A model generated the notes under the pieces. That model saw only the letters and a program-made list of their open reading frames with translations. It was not told the origin of the DNA and searched no databases. A program made the translations under genes and the position numbers. From NCBI RefSeq assembly GCF_013359685.1, contig NZ_JABFMV010000002.1, positions 230,360-294,359 on the forward strand: DNA of 64,000 bases, given 5' to 3'. Source of the DNA: Leifsonia sp. C5G2. Lineage in GTDB: Bacteria > Actinomycetota > Actinomycetes > Actinomycetales > Microbacteriaceae. Every line of letters starts with the position of its first letter. Position 1 is the first letter of the stretch. This document shows positions 31,342 to 40,772 of the stretch, one piece after another.

Positions 31342-32283
31342 GTGCGGGTTCGACGTCTCAAGGCCGCGATCGCCGCGTCCGTGCTCGCCGTGTCGCTCTC
31401 CGGAGCCGCCCTCGCCGCGACCTCCCCGGCGGCGGCCGTGAGCACCCGGACGGACGGCTCGACGCCGACCTCCGCGATCTCCTCGATGTGGGCCTGGGGC
31501 AACCCGATCGACCCGGCCGTGGACGCGCGCGGGCAGGGGATGCCGCAGTTCGAGCCGCAGGCGCTCGCCTCCTTCGCCGCCGCGCACCGCCTGCGCACGG
31601 TCTACCTCTCGGTGCCGTGGGCGGCCGACGAGGGCCCCTTCTCGGCGTGGCTGACGGAGGCCGTCAGAGCACTGCACGGCGCCGGCGTCACGACGGTGGC
31701 CGCGCTCGGCGGCGACGGCGGCTGGGCCGACGACCCGGACCTGGCGGCGACCTGGACCTCGGCCGCACTCCGCGCCGCGCCGTTCGACGCCATCCAGTTC
31801 GACGTCGAGCCGTGGGTGGTGTCCTCCGACTCCGAGCTCCCGGCGGTCGTCGCGAAGCTGCAGACCATGTACGACCGCGCGAAGGTCGCCGCGGGCAGCG
31901 TCCCGATCGGCGCAGACCTGCCGTGGTGGCTTGCCGCCAAGCCGCAGCCGACCGGAGGCACGGCGTTCGACGCCCTGCTCCCCCACCTGCGCTCTGTGGC
32001 GATCGTGGCGTTCAGCGACCATGCCGCAGGCTCCGACGGGATCGTCGCCTTCGCGAAGCCCGCGGCCACCGCGGCCGCCGCGAAGCGCATCCCGTTCACC
32101 ATCGGCGTGGAGACCGACACCCCGGAGGTCGCCGGCGGTCCCGGTGCGACGTTCGGCGACGACTCGGCCGCGCTGCTGGAGTCGGAGACCGCCAAGGTCC
32201 GCACCGCGCTCTCGTCGCTCCGTGGCTACGGCGGCGTCACCGTGGAGCACCTGCTCTCCTGGCAGGACCTCCTCGCGCGCTGA
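31342..32283 (+). CDS. Secreted TIM-barrel protein, glycosidase-like
   Basis: The 313-aa product has a Sec signal peptide (RRLKAA start, hydrophobic core about 8-26, AAA cleavage region near 33). The mature part reads as eight beta-alpha units: SMWAWG, TVYLSVPW, TTVAALGG, AIQFDVEPW, PIGADLPWW, VAIVAFSDHA, PFTIGVETD, VTVEHLLSW. Acidic residues end strand 4 (DVEP) and strand 7 (GVETD), the positions of acid/base and nucleophile in clan GH-A glycosidases. The family is not recognised by name; catalysis is inference. GTG start with AGGAAGGG six bases upstream. Confidence 0.75.
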   Translation: MRVRRLKAAIAASVLAVSLSGAALAATSPAAAVSTRTDGSTPTSAISSMWAWGNPIDPAVDARGQGMPQFEPQALASFAAAHRLRTVYLSVPWAADEGPFSAWLTEAVRALHGAGVTTVAALGGDGGWADDPDLAATWTSAALRAAPFDAIQFDVEPWVVSSDSELPAVVAKLQTMYDRAKVAAGSVPIGADLPWWLAAKPQPTGGTAFDALLPHLRSVAIVAFSDHAAGSDGIVAFAKPAATAAAAKRIPFTIGVETDTPEVAGGPGATFGDDSAALLESETAKVRTALSSLRGYGGVTVEHLLSWQDLLAR

Positions 32284-32291
32284 CCTACCGC

Positions 32292-32349
32292 CGAGGTGCT
32301 CGCAGGTGCACGCGACACGCCGCGCGCGACCGCAACGACGAGCACCTCG
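32292..32349. terminator. Inverted repeat between convergent genes
   Basis: CGAGGTGCTCG (32292-32302) and its exact reverse complement (32339-32349) enclose 36 bases that carry ACGCGACACGCCG (32310-32322), a core shared with other intergenic palindromes in this window. It lies between the secreted TIM-barrel and VOC genes. Confidence 0.6.
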
Positions 32350-32354
32350 CAGGG

Positions 32355-32822
32355 TCAGCGACCGTCGGCGGCGGCCTCCAGCGCGGCGATGTCGAGCTTG
32401 CGCATGGACAGCATGGCCTGGTTCGCACGCGCCGCGCGCTCCCGGTCCGGGTCGGACTGCAGCTCGAGCAGCCGTCGCGGGACGATCTGCCAGCTGACGC
32501 CCCAGCGGTCGCGGAGCCAGCCGCACATGCTCTCCTCGCCGCCGTCCGCGGTGAGCGCCTCCCACAATCGGTCGACCTCGGCCTGATCGTCGCACAGCAC
32601 CGACAGCGAGAACGCCTCCGTGAAGCCGGCGACGGTGTTGCTGTTCATCGCCTGGTACTCGACGCCGGCGAGCCGGAACCGCACCACCACCAGTCCGCCC
32701 GGCATCTCGCCGCCGAACCGCTGCACCTCCAGCACCTCGGAGTCCGGCAGCAGCGAGGTGTACCGCTGCGCCGCCTCCTCCACCCCGCTCTCGAACCACA
32801 GGAACGTCGTGACCTTCTGCAT
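32355..32822 (-). CDS. VOC-family (PhnB/3-demethylubiquinone methyltransferase-like) protein
   Basis: The 155-aa protein has two beta-alpha-beta-beta-beta vicinal-oxygen-chelate units: KVTTFLWFESGVEEAAQRYTSL at the start and FSLSVLCDDQAEVDRLWEAL in the second half, followed by CGWLRDRWGVSWQIVP. This subgroup was once annotated as 3-demethylubiquinone 3-methyltransferase but lacks SAM motifs; the real activity is unknown. ATG at 32822 follows GGAGGGGGTCACC. It is divergent from the SGNH gene across 78 bases. Confidence 0.85.
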   Translation of the reverse strand: MQKVTTFLWFESGVEEAAQRYTSLLPDSEVLEVQRFGGEMPGGLVVVRFRLAGVEYQAMNSNTVAGFTEAFSLSVLCDDQAEVDRLWEALTADGGEESMCGWLRDRWGVSWQIVPRRLLELQSDPDRERAARANQAMLSMRKLDIAALEAAADGR

Positions 32823-32888
32823 GGTGACCCCCTCCGGCGTCGTCGCCTGGCGCCCATCGTAGCGACAAGGACGGGCCGCGGGGCGGAG

Positions 32889-32894
32889 TAGCGT
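32889..32894 (+). promoter_or_regulatory. -10 box, leaderless SGNH gene start
   Basis: TAGCGT ends six bases before the GTG at 32901. Confidence 0.5.
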
Positions 32895-32900
32895 TGCCCT

Positions 32901-33689
32901 GTGACCGGCACCGCATTCACCAGCTACATCGCCATCGGGGACAGCTTCACGGAGGGCGTCGGCGACGAGCTCCCCGACGGCCGCGTGCGCGGCTGGGCCG
33001 ACTTCGTGGCGCTCGGGATGGCGGCGGCCTCCCCGACGCCGTTCCGGTATGCGAACCTCGCGGTGCGCGGCCGGAAACTCGGGCCGATCGTTGCCGAGCA
33101 GGTCGAGCCGGCCATCGCCCAGCATCCGGATCTCGTCAGCCTGAACGGCGGCGGCAACGACATCATGCGCCCGCGCGTCTCCATCGAGGGCGTCGCGAAG
33201 ACGCTGATGGATGCGGCGGACCGCGTGGTCGCCTCCGGCAGCCACATGCTGCTCCTCAGCGGCGCGAACCCGAGCCGGCACCTCCCGCTCGGCGGCCTCA
33301 TCCGGCGCCGCGGCGAGGAGCTGGCGGTGGCGGTGCGGGAGATGCTGCCGCGCGACGGGATCACGTTCGTCGACAATTGGGCCGACGAGGGCCTGGAGGA
33401 CATCCGCTACTGGTCGGAGGACCGCCTCCACCTTGGCCCGCTGGGTCACGCCAGGGTCGCGAGCAACGTGCTCACCGCGCTCGGCGTGCCGGTGCCCGCC
33501 GAGTGGGGCGTGGAGGAGGTCGCCGCAGCGCCCCCAGGCGAGCGCACCCGCCGCACGGCCGCCTACTACCGCCGTCACGTGCTGCCGTGGATCGGGCGCC
33601 GGCTCACCGGCCGCTCCTCCGGCGACGGCCGCGCGGCGAAGATCGCCGAGCTGACCGTGGTCGACCCGGAGACCCTCCGCCCGCTCTGA
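32901..33689 (+). CDS. SGNH/GDSL-type esterase or lipase
   Basis: The 262-aa hydrolase has SGNH block I AIGDSFTEG with the nucleophile Ser (about residue 14), the block II glycine region (NLAVRGRKLG), block III GGGND with Asn, and block V DRLHLGPLGH with the catalytic Asp/His. No signal peptide, so it acts in the cytoplasm. The substrate is unknown; esterase or deacetylase activity is likely. GTG 32901, leaderless. The C-terminal part past about 215 (RTRRTAAYYRRHVLPWIGRR) is typical of the actinobacterial subgroup. Confidence 0.9.
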   Translation: MTGTAFTSYIAIGDSFTEGVGDELPDGRVRGWADFVALGMAAASPTPFRYANLAVRGRKLGPIVAEQVEPAIAQHPDLVSLNGGGNDIMRPRVSIEGVAKTLMDAADRVVASGSHMLLLSGANPSRHLPLGGLIRRRGEELAVAVREMLPRDGITFVDNWADEGLEDIRYWSEDRLHLGPLGHARVASNVLTALGVPVPAEWGVEEVAAAPPGERTRRTAAYYRRHVLPWIGRRLTGRSSGDGRAAKIAELTVVDPETLRPL

Positions 33690-33705
33690 CCGCCCCGCGG
33701 CGCGC

Positions 33706-33775
33706 GCGACTGCGGCCGCTCGGAACGTCTGCGGCGGGTCGCGCAGGGGCACACGTTACGCAGGGCCGCAGTCGC
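33706..33775. terminator. Large imperfect palindrome between convergent genes
   Basis: Arms GCGACTGCGGCC and GGCCGCAGTCGC pair exactly and extend by five pairs after a one-base bulge; a nested AACGT/ACGTT pair lies inside. It sits between the SGNH and phosphoketolase genes and could end transcription from both sides. Confidence 0.55.
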
Positions 33776-33792
33776 CGCGCGGCAAGGGCGGG

Positions 33793-36237
33793 TCAGTCGT
33801 TGTCGCCGCCCGTGGTGTCGATGCGGGTGGTGCGCTCGCCGCCGGCCCAGGTCCACTCGGCCACCTCGGGGATGTCCTCGCCGTGCTCGCGCGTGTACTG
33901 CCGGGCGCGCAGGCGGGCGTCCTGCATCTCCTGGCGCAGCTCGGCCTCGCGCGCCGCGAGCCCCGGCACCCGGTCGATCACGTCGATGACCAGGTGGTAA
34001 CGGTCGAGGTCGTTGAGCATCACCATGTCGAACGGCGTCGTCGTCGTGCCCTCCTCCTTGTAGCCGCGCACGTGCAGGTTGTCGTGGCCGCGACGCCGGT
34101 AGGTGAGGCGGTGGATGAGCCACGGGTAGCCGTGGTAGGCGAAGATGACCGGCTTGTCGGTGGTGAACAGCGCGTCGTACTCGCGGTCCGAGAGGCCGTG
34201 CGGGTGCTCGCGCTCGTCCTGCAGCCGCATCAGGTCGACGACGTTGACCACACGCACCTTCAGGTCGGGCAGCCGGTCGCGCAGGATGCTCGCCGCGGCC
34301 AGCGTCTCCAGGGTCGGGATGTCGCCGGCGCAGCCGAGCACCACATCCGGCTCCTCGCCCTCCACCTCGCTGCCCGCCCACGGGAAGATGCCGATGCCGC
34401 GCGTGCAATGCGCGATCGCCTCCTCCATGGTCAGCCACTGCGGCGACGGCTGCTTGCCCGCGACGACCACGTTCACGTAGTCCACCGAGCGCAGGCAGTG
34501 GTCGTAGGTGGAGAGCAGGGTGTTCGCGTCGAAGGGCAGGTAGACGCGGACGACGTCCGCCTTCTTGTTGACGACGTGGTCGATGAAGCCGGGGTCCTGG
34601 TGCGAGGCGCCGTTGTGGTCCTGCCGCCAGACGTGCGAGCTGAGCAGGTAGTTGAGGGACGCGACCGGGCGCCGCCAGGCGACCTCGCCGGCCGACTTCA
34701 GCCACTTCGCGTGCTGGTTGAACATCGAGTCGACGATGTGGATGAACGCCTCGTACGACGTGAAGACGCCGTGCCGCCCGCTGAGCAGGTAGCCCTCGAG
34801 CCAGCCCTGGCACTGGTGCTCGCTGAGCACCTCCATCGCCCGGCCCGTCGTCGCCAGGTGGTTGTCGTCGTCGATGGGCAGGTACTCCGCGTTCCACTGC
34901 TTGCTGGTGGTGTCGTACACCGCCTGCAGCCGGTTGGACGCCAGCTCGTCGGGCGCGAACAGGCGGAAGTCGTGCGGGTTGCCGGCCATCACATCCCGGA
35001 ACCACTCGCCGAGCACGCGCGTCGCCTCCGCCACCGTCTCCCCCGGGCTCGGCACGTCGACGGCGTAGTCGCGGAAGTCGGGCAGCCGCAAGTCGCGCCG
35101 CAGCAGGCCGCCGTTCGCGACCGGGTTGGCGCTCATCCGCCGCTCGCCCTCCGGCGCCAGCGAGGTGACCAGCGGGACCGGGCGGCCCTCCTCGTCGAAC
35201 AGCTCCTCCGGGCGGTACGACTTCAGCCAGCTCTCCAGCAGCCGGGTGTGCTCCTCGGTGTCGCGCGCGTTCGCGAGCGGGACCTGGTGCGAGCGCCAGT
35301 TGTTCTCGGTGGGGTGCCCGTCGATCTCGGGCGGGCAGGTCCAGCCCTTCGGGGTGCGCAGGATGAGCATCGGCCAGGCGGGCCGTCCGTCGAGCGAGCC
35401 GTCGGCCGCCGCGCGCTTGATCTCCGCGATGCGGTCGAGGATCTCGTCGAGCGTCGCGGCCATCCGCTTGTGCACCTCGCGCGGGTCCTCGCCGTCGAAG
35501 CCTCCGGAGACGACGTAGGGCGCGTAGCCGTAGCCGCGCATCAGGTCCAGCAGTTCGGATTCCGGGATGCGGGCGAGCACTGTCGGGTTGGCGATCTTGT
35601 AGCCGTTCAGGTGCAGGATCGGCAGCACCACCCCGTCCTGCGCCGGGTTCAGGAACTTGTTGGAGTGCCAGGCCGTCGCCAGCGGACCGGTCTCGGCCTC
35701 GCCGTCGCCGACGACCGCCGCGACCAGCAGATCGGGGTTGTCGAACGCCGCGCCGTACGCGTGCGACAGCGCGTAGCCGAGCTCGCCGCCCTCGTGGATG
35801 GAGCCCGGCGTCTGCGGCGCCGCGTGGCTCGGGATGCCGCCCGGGAAGGAGAACTGCCGGAAGAGCCGGCGCAGGCCGTCCTCGCTGCGGTCGATGGCGC
35901 TGTAGAGCTCGCTATAGGTGCCGTCGAGGTAGGCGCTGGCGACCACGCCGGGGCCGCCGTGGCCCGGGCCCGCGACGAACAGCGTGTCCAGGTCGCGCTC
36001 CCGGATCGCACGGTTGAGGTGCGCGTAGACGAAGTTCAGCCCCGGCGTCGTGCCCCAGTGCCCGAGCAGCCGCGGCTTGATGTCGTCTCGGCTGAGCGGC
36101 CGCCGCAGCAGCGGGTTGTCGAGCAGGTAGATCTGCCCGACGGAGAGGTAGTTCGCCGCGCGCCACCAGGCGTCGAGGGCGTCGAGCGTCTGCTCGGAGA
36201 GGTCGTGCTGCGTGGACGCGGTGGACGTGTCGCTCAT
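33793..36237 (-). CDS. xfp: Phosphoketolase (xylulose-5-phosphate/fructose-6-phosphate)
   Basis: A thiamine diphosphate enzyme that cleaves xylulose 5-phosphate and/or fructose 6-phosphate with phosphate to acetyl phosphate plus a C3 or C4 aldose phosphate. The 814-aa length is typical. Visible are the N-terminal [25 protein letters not shown] (about 135), the ThDP motif [19 protein letters not shown], and the C-terminal [22 protein letters not shown] 36237 follows GGGGAG; a longer frame to 36273 lacks a better site. Acetate kinase or phosphotransacetylase genes are not in the window. Confidence 0.96.
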   Translation of the reverse strand: MSDTSTASTQHDLSEQTLDALDAWWRAANYLSVGQIYLLDNPLLRRPLSRDDIKPRLLGHWGTTPGLNFVYAHLNRAIRERDLDTLFVAGPGHGGPGVVASAYLDGTYSELYSAIDRSEDGLRRLFRQFSFPGGIPSHAAPQTPGSIHEGGELGYALSHAYGAAFDNPDLLVAAVVGDGEAETGPLATAWHSNKFLNPAQDGVVLPILHLNGYKIANPTVLARIPESELLDLMRGYGYAPYVVSGGFDGEDPREVHKRMAATLDEILDRIAEIKRAAADGSLDGRPAWPMLILRTPKGWTCPPEIDGHPTENNWRSHQVPLANARDTEEHTRLLESWLKSYRPEELFDEEGRPVPLVTSLAPEGERRMSANPVANGGLLRRDLRLPDFRDYAVDVPSPGETVAEATRVLGEWFRDVMAGNPHDFRLFAPDELASNRLQAVYDTTSKQWNAEYLPIDDDNHLATTGRAMEVLSEHQCQGWLEGYLLSGRHGVFTSYEAFIHIVDSMFNQHAKWLKSAGEVAWRRPVASLNYLLSSHVWRQDHNGASHQDPGFIDHVVNKKADVVRVYLPFDANTLLSTYDHCLRSVDYVNVVVAGKQPSPQWLTMEEAIAHCTRGIGIFPWAGSEVEGEEPDVVLGCAGDIPTLETLAAASILRDRLPDLKVRVVNVVDLMRLQDEREHPHGLSDREYDALFTTDKPVIFAYHGYPWLIHRLTYRRRGHDNLHVRGYKEEGTTTTPFDMVMLNDLDRYHLVIDVIDRVPGLAAREAELRQEMQDARLRARQYTREHGEDIPEVAEWTWAGGERTTRIDTTGGDND

Positions 36238-36347
36238 CGGGGCTCCCCTGGTCGCTGGCCGGTTCACGCGCATCCTACGCGGCCCGGGTGACCGCGTCAG
36301 GTGCGGTCCACGGTCGGCCGCCCCTGGCGGCTGTCGGGGGCGGGCGC

Positions 36348-36353
36348 TAGCGT
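36348..36353 (+). promoter_or_regulatory. -10 box, leaderless GNAT gene start
   Basis: TAGCGT ends six bases before the ATG at 36360. Confidence 0.5.
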
Positions 36354-36359
36354 CGACGC

Positions 36360-36929
36360 ATGAGCGACACAGTGGTCCGGCCGGTCGACGATGACGTGTG
36401 GGGCGACCTGGAGACGGTGTTCGGCACCCGCGGCGATCCGTCGGGGTGCTGGTGCCAGTGGTTCACGGTGCCCGGCCGGCAGCGCGACGAGCTCTCGGTC
36501 GGCGACCGTCGCGACCGCCTGCACGACCAGGTCCGCAGCGGATCGCCGGGCGTGCTGGCGTGGGTCGATGGCGAACCGGCGGGCTGGGCCGCGGTCGCGC
36601 CGTACTCGGCCTACCCGAACCTCGCCCGCTCCCCCATCACGAAACGGGTGGAGGGCGACCCGGCCGACCCGTGGGCCGTGACCTGCTTCGTGGTCCGCCT
36701 CGACTTCCGGCGCCAGGGCGTCGCCCGGACCCTGCTGGAGGGCGCCGTGGAGCACGCCAGGACGCAGGGCGCCGAGGTCGTCGAGGGCTACCCGGTGGAC
36801 ACGGAGCTGCGGCCGTCGCTGTCGAGCGCCGAGCGGTACCACGGCACGGTCTCGCTGTTCCGCGACGGCGGATTCGAGGTCGTCCGCCGGCCGAGCACGA
36901 CCCGGGCGATCATGCGGCTCGCCCTCTGA
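36360..36929 (+). CDS. GNAT-family N-acetyltransferase
   Basis: The 189-aa protein has the acetyl-CoA-binding core [26 protein letters not shown] (motif A, with the R-R-Q-G-V-A pyrophosphate loop at about residues 119-124). The N-terminal part is unusual in holding Cys-Trp-Cys-Gln-Trp (about 30-34), found in a subgroup of actinobacterial GNATs. The substrate is unknown. Divergent from the phosphoketolase; leaderless ATG. Confidence 0.88.
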   Translation: MSDTVVRPVDDDVWGDLETVFGTRGDPSGCWCQWFTVPGRQRDELSVGDRRDRLHDQVRSGSPGVLAWVDGEPAGWAAVAPYSAYPNLARSPITKRVEGDPADPWAVTCFVVRLDFRRQGVARTLLEGAVEHARTQGAEVVEGYPVDTELRPSLSSAERYHGTVSLFRDGGFEVVRRPSTTRAIMRLAL

Positions 36930-36952
36930 GCGTTCGCCGCCCGGCGCGCCGG

Positions 36953-36958
36953 TAAGCT
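36953..36958 (+). promoter_or_regulatory. -10 box, leaderless EamA gene start
   Basis: TAAGCT ends seven bases before the GTG at 36966. Confidence 0.45.
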
Positions 36959-36965
36959 CGATCGG

Positions 36966-37853
36966 GTGAGCTCCAGCCGTCGCGACCGTCTCGTCGGTGC
37001 GGGCACCCAGGTCGCGACCGAGATCAGCATCAACTACGGCTCGTCGCTCGCCGGCCTCCTCATCCCGGTCGTCGGATCGGTCGTCGTCGTCGCCGCGCGC
37101 CAGGTGGTCACCGCGGTCGTGGTGCTCCCCTTCTACCGGCCGCGCCGCGCCGAACTGACCTGGCGGCGGCTGTGGCCGGCGCTCGCGCTCGGCGTCGTGC
37201 TCGCGGCGATGAACCTCAGCTTCTACGAGTCGGTCGGCCGGCTCGGGCTCGGGATGGCGGCGACCATCGAGTTCCTCGGGCCGTTCGCGCTCGCTCTGGC
37301 CGGATCCCGGCGCTGGCTGGATGCGGGATGCGCGGTGGCCGCGGCCGCGGGCGTCCTGCTCCTCACCGCGACCGAGGGCAGCGTCGACCCGCTCGGGGTC
37401 GTGCTCGCCCTCACCGCCGCCGCGGCCTGGGCGGCCTACATCCTGCTCACGCGGCAGGTCGCGACGCGCCTCCCGGGGCTCGAGGGCTTGAGCGTCGCGA
37501 GCGTCGTCTCGACGGTGCTGACGGTCCCCCTCGCCCTGGTCGTGATCGACTACAGCCGGCTGGACGCGCAGGTGCTCCTGCTGCTGCTCGCGCTCGGCGT
37601 GCTGTCGTCGGCGGTGCCGTACAGCCTCGACACGTTCATCCTGCGCCGGATCACCCCGCGGCTGTACGCCGTCATCACGAGCTTCGGCCCGGTCGTCGCG
37701 ACGGTGTTCGGCGTCATCGTGCTGCACGAGCGGTTCTCGCTCGTGCAGCTGGTCGGCATCCTGATCGTGTGCGCCGCCGCGGGCATCACCATCGCGACCC
37801 AGCGGGAGCAGCCGCGCTCCGAGCTGGAGCAGACGGCCGAATCCATCCCCTGA
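36966..37853 (+). CDS. EamA/DMT-family transporter
   Basis: A ten-helix inner-membrane exporter of the drug/metabolite superfamily, closest in pattern to RhtA-type threonine/homoserine exporters; the substrate is not proven. The 295-aa product shows two EamA repeats (about 14-140 and 150-280) with FYESVGRLGLGMAATIEFLGP in the first and SSAVPYSLDTFILRRI in the second. GTG start at 36966 without a ribosome site, seven bases after TAAGCT. Convergent with the ABC permease, only 12 bases apart. Confidence 0.9.
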   Translation: MSSSRRDRLVGAGTQVATEISINYGSSLAGLLIPVVGSVVVVAARQVVTAVVVLPFYRPRRAELTWRRLWPALALGVVLAAMNLSFYESVGRLGLGMAATIEFLGPFALALAGSRRWLDAGCAVAAAAGVLLLTATEGSVDPLGVVLALTAAAAWAAYILLTRQVATRLPGLEGLSVASVVSTVLTVPLALVVIDYSRLDAQVLLLLLALGVLSSAVPYSLDTFILRRITPRLYAVITSFGPVVATVFGVIVLHERFSLVQLVGILIVCAAAGITIATQREQPRSELEQTAESIP

Positions 37854-37865
37854 CCTCAACCGAGC

Positions 37866-38774
37866 TCAGCTGAGGATGTCTTTGGTGGTGAAGCGGCCGA
37901 CGGCCAGGGCGCCGAAGACGGCGATGTAGCCGAGCTGCAGCAGCGCGTTGGAGCCGAACGAGTCCCACGAGATCGGGTCGCGCAGCAGATCGCCGAAGCC
38001 GAGCCAGTAGTGGCTGAACAGCCACGGATGCAGGGCGTCCAGCTGCGGGAGCTGGTCGAGCACCTGCGAGACCACCGCCAGCACCGCGGTCGCCGCCATC
38101 GCCCCCACCGGGACGTCGGTGAGCGTCGAGAGGAACAGCCCGATCGCGCACAGCCCCAGCAGCGAGACCACGATGTACAGCGAGATGAGGAGCAGCCGGA
38201 GGTACGCCTCCCCCAGGCTCACCTGCACCCCCGAAAGCAGTGTGACCGGTCCGATCGGGAACAGCAGCACGCCGATCAGCGCGCCCGCCACCGCGACCGC
38301 GAGGGCCGCGGCCAGGGAGAACACGGCGCTGCCGACATACTTCACCGCGAGCAGCCGCAGGCGCCCGGCCGGTGCGATCACGAGGTAGCGGAGCGTGCCG
38401 TGGCTCGCCTCCCCCGCGATCGTGTCGCCGGCGACCACGCCGATGGTCAGCGGCAGGAACAGCGGGACGCACACCACGAGCGCGGTGAACGCGACGAAGA
38501 CGCCGTTCGAGGTGATGTCGCTGAGGAACGCCGGACCGCGCGAGCTGCCCCCGGTGATCCGCACGGCCACCGCGATGAGCAGCGGGATCGCCGCGAGGGC
38601 CGCCAGCATCGCCCAGGTGCGCCAGCGGCGGAACATCACCGACAGCTCCGAGCCGAGCAGGGCCCAGCCGGCGGCCGGACGCTCCCGCCGGGCGGCGACG
38701 GACATCGCATGGGCGTCACGGGCTGCGCGCGGCGCCTCCCCGTCCGGCACCGCGGTCAGCTCACTGCTCGACAT
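37866..38774 (-). CDS. ABC transporter permease (ABC-2 type)
   Basis: The 302-aa product has about six membrane helices (about residues 52-69, 92-112, 131-155, 160-183, 192-213 and 265-285). The layout fits ABC-2 permeases of bacitracin/Nat-type exporters. It overlaps the ATPase gene by 14 bases and is the last gene of a three-gene unit (LolA-like protein, ATPase, permease). The substrate is unknown. Confidence 0.88.
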   Translation of the reverse strand: MSSSELTAVPDGEAPRAARDAHAMSVAARRERPAAGWALLGSELSVMFRRWRTWAMLAALAAIPLLIAVAVRITGGSSRGPAFLSDITSNGVFVAFTALVVCVPLFLPLTIGVVAGDTIAGEASHGTLRYLVIAPAGRLRLLAVKYVGSAVFSLAAALAVAVAGALIGVLLFPIGPVTLLSGVQVSLGEAYLRLLLISLYIVVSLLGLCAIGLFLSTLTDVPVGAMAATAVLAVVSQVLDQLPQLDALHPWLFSHYWLGFGDLLRDPISWDSFGSNALLQLGYIAVFGALAVGRFTTKDILS

Positions 38775-39696
38775 CGAAGCCCTCCCCGGTGAGCTCGACG
38801 AACCGCTCCTCCAGGCTCGACGACCGCACGGCGAAGCCGCGCAGGCGCACGCCGTCGCCGACGAGCGCGGCGGAGAGCTCCTCTGCGGCCGGCGCGGCCG
38901 CGCCGAGCCCGGCCTCCACCCCCGAACCGGTCGCGACGGGGTCCAGCCCGAAGCGGCGGAGGGTGGCGACCGCCAGGGCCGTGTCCGGCGATTCGACCGC
39001 CACCCGCGGCCCGGAGGCGCTCCGCAGCTCGTCGAGCGATCCCTGCGCGACGAGCCGGCCGGCGCGCATGATCGCGGCGTGCGTGCACACCTGCTCGATC
39101 TCGGCGAGCAGATGGCTGGAGACGAACACGGTGGTGCCCTCGTCGGCGAGCGAGCGGACCAGGGCGCGCACCTCGCGCGTGCCCTGCGGGTCGAGCCCGT
39201 TCGTCGGCTCGTCGAGCACCAGCAGGTCGCGGTCGGTGAGGAGCGCGCCGGCGATGCCGAGCCGCTGCTTCATCCCGAGCGAGTACGCGCGCACGTGCTT
39301 TCCCGCCGCGTGGGACAGGCCGACCCGGTCGAGCGCCGCCGACACGCGCGCCTTCCGGGTCGCCCCCGGTGCGTAGCGGTCGGCGGTGTCGCGCCGCAGC
39401 AGGTTCGCGGTGCCCGAGAGGTACGGCGCGAAGGCCGGCCCCTCGACCAGCGCACCGACGCGCGGCAGCACCCGCGCGCCGCGGTCGGGCATCGCCTCCC
39501 CCAGCAGCCGGATGGACCCGGCGGACGGGGACACGAGGCCCAGCAGCATCCGGATCGTGGTCGTCTTGCCCGAGCCGTTGGGGCCGAGGAAACCGAACAC
39601 CGACCCGCGGGGCACGTTCAGGTCGAGGCCGTCGACGACCGCCCGCGACCGGAAGCGCTTGGTGAGCCCGCTGGTCGCGATCGCCGCGTCGGTCAC
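38761..39696 (-). CDS. ABC transporter ATP-binding protein
   Basis: The 311-aa ATPase has Walker A GPNGSGKTTT (about residues 38-47), the signature YSLGMKQRLGIA (about 130-141), Walker B LLVLDEPTNGLD and the switch His in VSSHLL. A C-terminal extension of about 90 residues follows, typical of ABC-2/CcmA-type exporters. The GTG start at 39696 overlaps the stop of the LolA-like gene (GTGA), and the 3' end overlaps the permease. Confidence 0.93.
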   Translation of the reverse strand: MTDAAIATSGLTKRFRSRAVVDGLDLNVPRGSVFGFLGPNGSGKTTTIRMLLGLVSPSAGSIRLLGEAMPDRGARVLPRVGALVEGPAFAPYLSGTANLLRRDTADRYAPGATRKARVSAALDRVGLSHAAGKHVRAYSLGMKQRLGIAGALLTDRDLLVLDEPTNGLDPQGTREVRALVRSLADEGTTVFVSSHLLAEIEQVCTHAAIMRAGRLVAQGSLDELRSASGPRVAVESPDTALAVATLRRFGLDPVATGSGVEAGLGAAAPAAEELSAALVGDGVRLRGFAVRSSSLEERFVELTGEGFDVEQ

Positions 39697-40766
39697 TGGC
39701 CCGATGCCTGCGGGGCCGGCTGGGCGGCCGCCGCCTGGAGGGCGGAGACCGGCACGGAGCCGGCGAGCACCCGGCCGTCCGCGGTGACGAGCACCGAGAC
39801 CACCGACGAGCTGAGGGCCCGGCCGCCGTCCACCGGCTGGGTCAGCTGAGCGAACAGCGGATCGTCGGCGACCGACGACGGCGCGGAGCCGGCGGGCAGC
39901 GCGACGATGGTCGCCCATCCTGTGCCCGTGACGGTCGGCTTCGGGTGCTCGTGGGCGCCCTTGCCGGCAGAGTCGCCCTTCGGCAGCGCCTGCTCGGTGA
40001 CCGAGGCGCCCTTCGGCGGCGTGAACGAGAACACGGAGGCGTCGGGCCGCTGGTCGCTGAACGCGGTGAACCCGGCCTCGAACGCGGGCGAGCTCGCGCC
40101 GCGTGCGGTGACGGCCACCTTCAGCGGGATGCCGGTCTTCCCGTCCACGGCGATCGACACGCTTCCGATGAGCGTGGTGGTCGCCTTGGGCTTCAGCACG
40201 AGGTCGTAGGCGTCACGGCCGGCCACCGAGGTGTCGGAGCCGAGCGTGACCTGGGTGGAGGGGTCGACGGCGTCGAGGAAGCGCTGCGCGAGCTGCGACG
40301 GGGTGAGCGCGGTCGCATCCGGCGCGGGGGTCTTCTCGCTGTGCGCGGGGACCGTCGCGTGCAGCACCTTCTCGCCGCTGGACTGGTAGAGCCACAGGTC
40401 GGAGCCGTTGCGGATCGCGTCGCGCTCGGCGAGGCGGTCGAGCACCTGGACGCGCACCTTGCTCGGTCCGTCCACCCACACCTTGGCGGTGTGGTCGGCG
40501 AGGGCCAGCTCGAGCAGGCCGGCGGCGCCGCCGTCGGTGCCCTTCGTCGCGCTCACGGGCAGGTCGGGAAGGCCCAGGTCGGAGCTCTGCGAGACGGTGC
40601 CCGAGAACGACCGGGTGTCGCTCGCGGCGACCAGCCGGAGCACATCGGCGGGCGACTTCACGGGCAGGTCCGATGCGCCGGCGGCGAGCGGCGCGACGAT
40701 CACGGCGGCGGCGATCGCGGCCGGTACGACGACGGCGGGCGCCCAGCGCATCCAACGGTGTTCCAT
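39693..40766 (-). CDS. Secreted LolA-like protein (DUF2092-type)
   Basis: The 357-aa product has an N-terminal signal or anchor segment (about residues 11-32, ending LAAGAS) with no lipobox Cys. The mature part has the LolA-like beta-sheet pattern: DTRSFSGTVSQSSDLGLPDLP, VRVQVLDRLAERDAIRNGSDLWLYQSS, and AVDGKTGIPLKVAVTAR. In diderms LolA carries lipoproteins; monoderm homologues are of unknown role. ATG at 40766 is six bases after TACCCT. It heads the ABC unit, so it may be its extracytoplasmic partner. Confidence 0.8.
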   Translation of the reverse strand: MEHRWMRWAPAVVVPAAIAAAVIVAPLAAGASDLPVKSPADVLRLVAASDTRSFSGTVSQSSDLGLPDLPVSATKGTDGGAAGLLELALADHTAKVWVDGPSKVRVQVLDRLAERDAIRNGSDLWLYQSSGEKVLHATVPAHSEKTPAPDATALTPSQLAQRFLDAVDPSTQVTLGSDTSVAGRDAYDLVLKPKATTTLIGSVSIAVDGKTGIPLKVAVTARGASSPAFEAGFTAFSDQRPDASVFSFTPPKGASVTEQALPKGDSAGKGAHEHPKPTVTGTGWATIVALPAGSAPSSVADDPLFAQLTQPVDGGRALSSSVVSVLVTADGRVLAGSVPVSALQAAAAQPAPQASGQ

Positions 40767-40772
40767 GACCTC

